DNA of 64,000 bases from positions 4,998,666 through 5,062,665 of the forward strand of contig NC_016474.1 of NCBI RefSeq assembly GCF_000226095.1, read 5' to 3'. Source of the DNA: Thermothelomyces thermophilus ATCC 42464 (taxonomy: Eukaryota; Ascomycota; Sordariomycetes; Sordariales; Chaetomiaceae). Below are positions 57,696-64,000 of the stretch, one piece after another. Under the pieces are notes generated by a model. That model was given only the letters and a program-made list of their open reading frames with translations. It made no database searches and had not been told where the DNA came from. Positions within the stretch are counted from its first letter, which is position 1; every line of letters starts with the position of its first letter. Made by a program: the position numbers and the translations under genes.

Positions 57696-58200
57696 TTACT
57701 AACCCTAAGGGACCTTATTAACCTAATTAACCCTGTGTCTGATTGCGGTATACTGTACTAAGACTTGCTACTCTAGAGCTCCGTTATGCAAGCTGTAGTG
57801 TCTAACACTCTTTATACCGGTCGATCTGCAGCGGTGCAGTCAAACAACTGTCAGCTCGCGTTATCCCGACCCTAGTCACGCTGTCGCCCACTCTAGGCCT
57901 GTTTGTTAGCTCCGGTTCATATCTTACTAACCCCCCCACCTCTCAGGGTTTGGAACCTGCATTATCGCGGCCAGTGCAGCCCACTCGCCCGGTGTGGTAG
58001 ACTAGGCCTACCAGGGCTCTAGCCCTACTAAGGTTATAGCCACCTACATCTTCCTACAGGCTGGCTCTGGACGCCTCCGTCCTTCTTCCTCTAGAACCAT
58101 CGCCAACTACATAGCAGAGATACGAAGATCGTTAGTTCTATCCGCGTACCTACCTACAAGAGGTTATAAGCCCTCTAGTAGAGGCTCCTATAGTTGGCTT
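57696..58200. other. Intergenic, CpA-retaining stretch
   Basis: About 500 bp without a recognisable gene. CpA and TpG are still common here, unlike the block to the right, so RIP-type change seems to begin near 58.2 kb. Confidence 0.4.
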
Positions 58201-59768
58201 CTTCTTCTTCTTTTTAACTGTAGCTACCTTAATAATAATAATAACCATTTGGCTCTAGAGGCTCCTATAGTCATTCGAATCCATTAGACTATAGCTACCT
58301 CTAACCTAATTACCAAAATTCAAATCTAACTAAAGCGGTTTGATCGCTAGCTAGAATTGCAGCAACAGAACCAGCAAACCTATTAGCAAATTCATTAGCA
58401 AATTAAGCTTCCTTCCGCTGCTTATTTCTTCGTAGATTGCTCTCCTTCTTTAGGACCTCTGCTAATCGTTTAAATCCTTACAGACTTCGGCCTTTGGTAA
58501 CCAGATTCTAAAGGTCCTAGTCATTTCTACCCATAAGAGCAATAACCGAGTCAAGATTCTATTAAGATTTCCTTCCTTCTATTAAGGAAATTATCAGAAT
58601 TAGCAATTCTATTAAGGAAATTACTAAATCTATTAAGATTTTAGCAAATCTATTAAGAATTAGTAGTTCTAACTACTTTAACCTATAGAAGTTATTAAGT
58701 ATAAGACTTATAAGCCTTTAAAGACGTTTCCTTATATAAATAGGCCTACTACTTGAAGGTAAATAGTATTTATTATCTAAAAGAAATAGGTAAGGTAGTA
58801 AGACTCTAAGGGAAAGATCCTTTAGAACTTTGACCTAACTACTTATATAATGACTATAATATGTCGTTAACCTTATTTAATAATCCTATCTTTAGGGATA
58901 AAGAAAAAGATAAGATAGAGATACTCTAGTAATAAGATTAAAAGGAGGAATAACTTGAAGGAAATAATACCTAAACTAATAACTAGGACCTCTTATAATG
59001 GATAGTTACCCTATAGAAACAAGCTAACTACCATTAGGGAGAGTAAGATATAATTTTTATAAGGTAATTATAAGCTATTTTCTCCAATAATAGTACTCCT
59101 ACCCTTCTAGAAAAGAGGTCCTTTATATTATTTCCTACCCTTAATAATAAGGATAATTTAAAGATATAGAACAGCTAACTATAGTCATTGCTAGTACTAT
59201 ATAACCTCTTCTATTATCTTAAGACTAATGTCCCTAAGCTAGACAAGGATAATATTATCGCCTATAGTATATAGAAGGTAGACCGATCTAATATCTTCTA
59301 ACTTATTATTATATTCTTAAGAAAGTTAGACGTCTAGTTATATATAATATATATTAGCTAGAACCTAGAAGTCGTTAATCCTTGTACTATATACCTAAAG
59401 GCCTTCTAGGCACTTTAATACAGTACTATCTATATAACCTAGATATTAGTCAAGGAGTATATAGGGATTAGTCTATCTAAATTTGATACTATCGACCGGT
59501 ATATTAATTAGTTTCATATTGTCTATAAATAACTATATAATATAGGTATTATCTTCCTATTAGCGGTAGAGATCTACCATGTCCTAATATCTATTAAGGA
59601 GATCTATTCCAACCTATTTTAACGGAATATCTAGAAGATAGAAGACAAGTTCTTTACTTAGAAGGATATTATTAGGGACATGACCAAGACCTATATTAAC
59701 TAGGATATAAGGAGGAACCTAATTAATATTAATATTACTAGTGCTAATAATAATAATAAGAAGATAGA
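58201..59768 (+). mobile_element. RIP-mutated repeat with gag-like reading frame
   Basis: TpA-saturated sequence. From about 59150 to 59768 one plus-strand frame is interrupted almost only by TAG and reads like a retroelement capsid protein (for example KLDKDNIIAYSI, EYIGISLSKFDTIDRYI, LAVEIYHVLISIKEIYSNLF). The leucine/isoleucine-rich helical character and DRYI/FDTI spacing resemble Ty1/copia UBN2-type gag, but the match is by eye. The left part (58201-59150) has short AT-rich near-repeats of CTATTAAG and GCAAAT units. Boundaries and terminal repeats were not found. Confidence 0.55.
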
Positions 59769-60262
59769 TGTCACAGAAATATGTATATAGGACGCCGCCT
59801 GAGCCGCCTTCCCTAACAAGCCAATAGGACAGCAGGTACAAACAGACCAATCAGGAAAGGATCACGCTTAGCAAAGTGATCTATACGCTATAGGATCACT
59901 ATTACAGCCGTAATCTAGACAATAAAGGATCACTAGATGAAGAGTAATCCTAGGATTATATATATATATAGATAGTTACTCATTACGGTAGACTCTAGGA
60001 GTTCACCAGTGATAACAACCCAACCTACAATAACAAATACTTATACCAAGTATCACTAACTATTGTAGGAGATAACTCTAGTGTTGTTATAAACCCTTTA
60101 GCTTCACCGAATCCCTTAGACGACCTATACGCTTGTCCCGTTTAACTTACCTTCGTCTAAACCCTTTTAAAAGAAGTCTGAGTTAGGTTCGTTATACGTT
60201 GCTATTACTCCCTTTGTTCTATCATAGTTCAGGACGAAGGTGATTTCGACCTTGACATCGAC

Positions 60263-61366
60263 ATGGCTACTAACATTACGGCCGAATAGCTACTTGCCTA
60301 GCTTAGTTAACTCTAGCAGCGGATCTAGGAGTTAGACTAGAGAGATAAGGTTACTTAAGCTTAGATTAAGGAACTTAAGAATGGTGAAAAGCACTTATAG
60401 AAGCTAGTTAACGAGGCCTATACTAAAATCAAGGTACTTAAAGGCGCTAAAGCAAGCTATATTAAGATTAAACTACCTAATAAATACGGAGGAACTAAGG
60501 AGGATCTTGTAAGATTCCTAACGAACCTCCGATCCTACTTCTAGCTTAATGACGATAAGTTTCTAGATAATAAAGCTAAAGTCCTCTATATGGCTATAAG
60601 ACTAGAGGGCAAGGTACTTAGATGGTTTAAGCCTATATAGAATGACTATCTTACTAAGGAAGATAAAGATGACTAAGACGTATTTATATAGGTAGTCTTT
60701 TAATCTTATAACTGTTTTAAAGAAGAGCTTCGGAAGGTTTTTAGTAACAAAGACAAGAAGATTTATATATAAGAAAGACTTGCTAATCTCTGATAGACTA
60801 AGTTAGTAGCCTCCTATACTATATAGTTTAGACAGGATATACTTAAGTCTTAGCTTAATAATAAGGTATTAATATAACTATTCTATAATAGCTTAAAGGA
60901 AAAGGTTAAAGACAAACTATATAAGTACGACTGGCCTAAGACTCCAGACAAATATATCGTATAGGCTATTAGAATCGATAATTAACTCTATATACGAGAG
61001 TAGTAGAAACGAGGTCAGACGAATAGAACCATAGTTAAGGCTAACGATAAGAAAAAACAAGCATATATTAGCATATCATATAGGACGTATCCTAGAGCTA
61101 TAGATGTAGATATAGCATGGAAGTAAGATAAGAAGAAAACGACTAAAGATAAGTCTAACGTTACCTACTATAACTATAGAAAGAAAGGATACTATAGATA
61201 AGAATGTCGAAGCCTAAAGAAAGACTAGAAACTAGTCCTTAGAAAGGAAATTACGGCTATTAACGAAACCGCCAAGGATATTATCAAAGTAGCGGCTACG
61301 AGCTACAAAGACAGGGATAGTGATATAGATAGTCTCGGATACGACGGCGATAGTAAAGACGAATAA
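60263..61366 (+). pseudogene. Gypsy gag remnant with ruined zinc knuckle
   Basis: The frame starts at ATG 60263 (MATNITAE) and has about 30 in-frame TAG/TAA codons at Gln or Trp positions. The central part is capsid-like (KLPNKYGGTKEDLVRFLTNL, GKVLRWFKP, FYNSLKEKVKDKLY), matching Retrotrans_gag. A zinc knuckle in the same frame at 61166-61207 keeps C-x2-C-x4-H-x4-C spacing, but the first two Cys and the His are all Tyr; only the last Cys remains. Each change is a C-to-T or G-to-A transition. Confidence 0.8.
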
Positions 61367-62625
61367 GCATTATACTCCGAACTGGTTACTATAGACCTAG
61401 AAACAGGTCTTGCCAAATGGGACATGGCAGGAGAGTATATACCACCAATTTCGATTCTCCTAGCCTTAAGGCAATAGGGTTTTATAGTCACCTAGAGGTA
61501 GGATAGATCATGGACGACTAATACCTAAGGAATCGAAAGACCTAGACCTAATGTTTTATTCCTCTAGGAACGAATTAAATAGTACTATAATAAAGTTTTC
61601 CGGCTTAATACGGAACTATGCGAACGGGATAAACGCTTAATTTGACTTACCTAGTAGAGTGATAGAATGAGGGATGAGATAAGGGAACTCCGACGTATTG
61701 TAGAAACTATCAAAGGGGAATAGCCTGTGATGTACGATAGGCCCGATAGCTACGCCAAGTATTTTGACGATTAGCAACTTAGCTATGACGTATGGAACCC
61801 TAAGTACTAGTTTATACGTACGAACCACGGAAAAGATAAGCATACGTAGGAAAACTACTAGAAGAAACATTCCTACCTTAGCATTAGAGTACCTATAGCC
61901 TACGTATAGTAGGAAGGATTTGGAAAAGAGTTCTAATACCTTCTAGGCAATACCATATAACTATACCTACAATACGAGGCATATGTATAAGTGCCCTGGT
62001 TCTAGTGTATGTTATACGAATGCCGATACCACTTTCATGACAAATTCGAAAACAATTACTGGCTGACCTGACAAGGAAATGAGGATAGAAGCCTCCGCCC
62101 TGTGGAATGGGTCTATGATATAGGAAATAGAGCGGCCGAATTGCTTTGGAAGATCGAAGCCTACAATCTAGAAGGCATTACGGTAGTACTAAAACGAGCC
62201 TAGCCTAGGTACTATAGAATAGGACGAGACATATAGGACTTGTGCTGGAGTAATAACTACCTCTACTATGTAGACGAAAAGAAATTGCAGATCTAAGAGC
62301 TTTAGATAAAGCTATAGTACGTATAACGAAAAGCAGAACAGACCTAATAGTAGGAAGTTGCTAGCACTTAATGGCTTGTAGAAATGAGCACGATTAATAA
62401 AGCCGCTATTAGCTAAATAATCGAAGAGGCTAGTACTAACCTAGGAAACAGGTTAGGGTCCTTTAAGGGGCCCGAAAACTATTAACGCCTATATAGCGAC
62501 AAGTGGTAGTATAGTATAGGAGGAACTAGCGTAAAAGACTACTATATCGAGACCTCCCGGCAGAAATATAGGAAATCGCTATAATCTTTGGACGACGGTA
62601 GCAAGACAAGCGATTATAAATGATA
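61367..62625 (+). other. Unassigned spacer domain of the gypsy element
   Basis: About 1.26 kb between the gag knuckle and the protease-like motif, open apart from TAG/TAA stops of the Gln/Trp type over long stretches (for example LRPVEWVYDIGNRAAELLWKI cited in part: VYDIGNRAAELLWKI, about 62110). I recognise no domain. It should have been coding before RIP. Confidence 0.45.
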
Positions 62626-63861
62626 GCATAATAGAAATAGTATGAAATGCTTGTACTAGTAGAAAATGGAGCAGAGATAAACCTAATTTCACTGACGCTT
62701 GTAAATTAGCTATAGATACCCTAGAGAATAAAGCGGAAGTATAATATAGTCAAAGGGCCATTTCCGATATAATAGGTATATAGGGAGACCGAACCAATCG
62801 ATATCACTATAGCAGGGAAAACTATGGTAGTTATATTTAGTATTATAGACATAAGTAATAATAAAGACATGATATTAGGATTACTATAGTATGAAGATTA
62901 CGACCTAGACATTAGCTAGAAGAATAGTAGCCACCTGCGACCCCGAACGGAGTCGTATTTAACTAGTAAGATAGGAAGTATACAAGGATCGCGAGCAGAC
63001 AATGCTTAGGGAAAGGCATATCCTACAGATCTATTACAAGGGACGGATAGTAGTAGGCAGACTACTACGGACTCTAGAAGAAGCAGTATAACGATACTGA
63101 CGTTACGACAGGAGGAACAAGCTAAACCGCCGATAGCTGTTCTCTCCGTTGACGAATGCGGAGCACTATAACTAGAGTAGTAGGTTAAGACAGGAGAAAT
63201 TGCTAGTATTGCTATAGATAGAACCAAGTTTGTATATTATTAGAAAATCGAGAAACAAGACGAGACTAGGAAAGTACCAAAGGAATATAAAGAATACCTA
63301 GCATTTGAACCGAAGTATCTAGAAGGATTACTAGAATACGGCCTATAGGATTACGAGATCAAGCTTAAAGAAGGAGCATGACTAAAGTTCTTTAAGATTT
63401 ACTATACGAGCTAGATATAGAACGAAGAACTTAAGTGATATTTAGAGGAGAACCTTCGAAGAGGATATATCTACCTGTCGATATTGCTAGCAGGCTACCT
63501 AATCCTCTTTATGCCTAAGAAAGACGGAAAGCTATAGTTATATGTCGACTATTAGTAACTTAACGAATAGACCGTGAAAAACTGATACCCGTTACCGCTG
63601 ATCTTATAGCTCCGAGATCAGTTAGCAGGAGCCTAATATTTTACACGTCTTGACTTGCCATCGGCTTATAACTATATACGGATCAAAGAAGGCGACAAGT
63701 GGAAAACGGCCTTTAGGATACCCTATGGCTACTACGAGTACCTTGTCATGCCATTTAGACTTATAAACGTGCTGGCAACGTTCTAAGCCCTGATTGATCA
63801 AGCTATCCGATCCTTTCTCGACAAATTTGCGGTATATTATCTTGACGATATACGTATCTTC
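62626..63861 (+). pseudogene. Gypsy pol remnant: protease and partial reverse transcriptase
   Basis: Frame +1 relative to the window, different from gag, as expected for gag-pol frameshifting. The protease active site reads VLVENGAEINLIS at 62653-62690, where D-S/T-G-A is usual, so the catalytic Asp is Glu. Reverse transcriptase blocks: [54 protein letters not shown] and the catalytic VYYLDDIRIF at 63832-63861. Many TAG/TAA stops interrupt it. The frame ends exactly where TTAGGG repeats start, so thumb, RNase H and integrase are absent. Confidence 0.85.
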
Positions 63862-64000
63862 TTAGGGTTAGGGTTAAGGGTTAGGGTTAGGGTTAGGGTT
63901 AGGGTTAGGGTTAGGGTTAGGGTTAGGGTTAGGGTTAGGGTTAGGGTTAGGGTTAGGGTTAGGGTTAGGGTTAGGGTTAGGGTTAGGGTTAGGGTTAGGG
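63862..64000 (+). repeat. Telomere, (TTAGGG)23 with one variant unit
   Basis: Two TTAGGG units, one 7-nt TTAAGGG variant (63874-63880) and then 20 perfect TTAGGG units to the end of the window. G-rich strand runs outward, so this is the right end of the chromosome. About 23 units is the typical short length of filamentous fungal telomeres, though the array may be cut by assembly. Confidence 0.97.

Larger units (their letters stand above)
59769..63861 (+). mobile_element. RIP-mutated Ty3/gypsy retrotransposon, truncated by the telomere
   Basis: Plus-strand element running into the chromosome end. Order: tentative LTR/leader (59769-60262, starting TGTCAC, with three GGATCACT-type repeats and CpA still present), gag (60263-61366), a spacer domain of about 1.3 kb, protease-like segment (about 62640) and reverse transcriptase (63440-63861). 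Order and RT sequence place it in Ty3/gypsy. Almost every expected Gln codon is TAG or TAA. Integrase, RNase H and 3' LTR are missing because telomere repeats begin at 63862. It cannot be active. Confidence 0.85.

Noticed and set aside
58201-63861. TAG read as glutamine (alternative code or suppressor-dependent genes) in the subtelomere
   Set aside because: Intact genes in the same window end in TAG (SulP at 12545, bZIP at 44273), TAA also replaces Gln, Trp positions are hit too, and the zinc-knuckle residues carry the same transitions. RIP explains all of this.
63862-64000. Short regular repeats as a CRISPR array
   Set aside because: They are 6-nt telomere units without spacers in a eukaryotic chromosome end.

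Overview
The window is one end of a chromosome from a filamentous ascomycete, most likely a plant-biomass-degrading Sordariomycete (Chaetomiaceae-like; this placement is inference). Evidence: GC-rich genes with many short introns, fungal-only families (CYP505, C6 zinc-cluster and DUF3425 bZIP regulators, DUF4360, DUF1996, GH128), secreted carbohydrate enzymes, RIP-type decay of repeats, and a terminal (TTAGGG)n telomere at 63862-64000.

Layout. 1-13 kb: a kinase-like protein, a secondary-metabolism type P450, a CE5 acetylxylan esterase/cutinase, a DUF4360 secreted protein and a frameshifted ADP-ribosylglycohydrolase, separated by 1-2 kb gene-free stretches. 12.5-23.3 kb: a denser core block with a SulP transporter carrying a STAS domain, an ATRIP-type checkpoint protein, CDP-diacylglycerol synthase and a peroxisomal thiolase with a PTS2. 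25-38 kb: metabolic and secreted enzymes (GH128 GPI protein, intracellular GH43, secreted GMC oxidoreductase, self-sufficient CYP505 fatty-acid hydroxylase). 40-51 kb: a broken C6 regulator, a DUF3425 bZIP regulator, a DUF1996 secreted protein, an orphan gene, a 5'-truncated LINE and an intact NmrA-like gene. 51.7-57.7 kb: three dead catabolic genes (GMC oxidoreductase, VOC dioxygenase, FAD phenol-type monooxygenase), each broken mainly by stops at Gln or Trp positions. 58-63.86 kb: RIP-mutated retrotransposon sequence, ending in a Ty3/gypsy reverse transcriptase cut off next to its YLDD motif, where the telomere starts.

Functional reading. The left 45 kb is ordinary chromosome-arm content. 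From about 47 kb decay increases toward the end: one LINE, an island gene, RIP-hit catabolic genes, then RIP-saturated retroelements and the cap. The divergent VOC/FAD-monooxygenase pair looks like a former aromatic-ring hydroxylation and cleavage module. Intron boundaries were set by hand from frame and family alignment. Four introns (three in intact genes, one in a pseudogene) need a GC donor, which is more than expected for one window.
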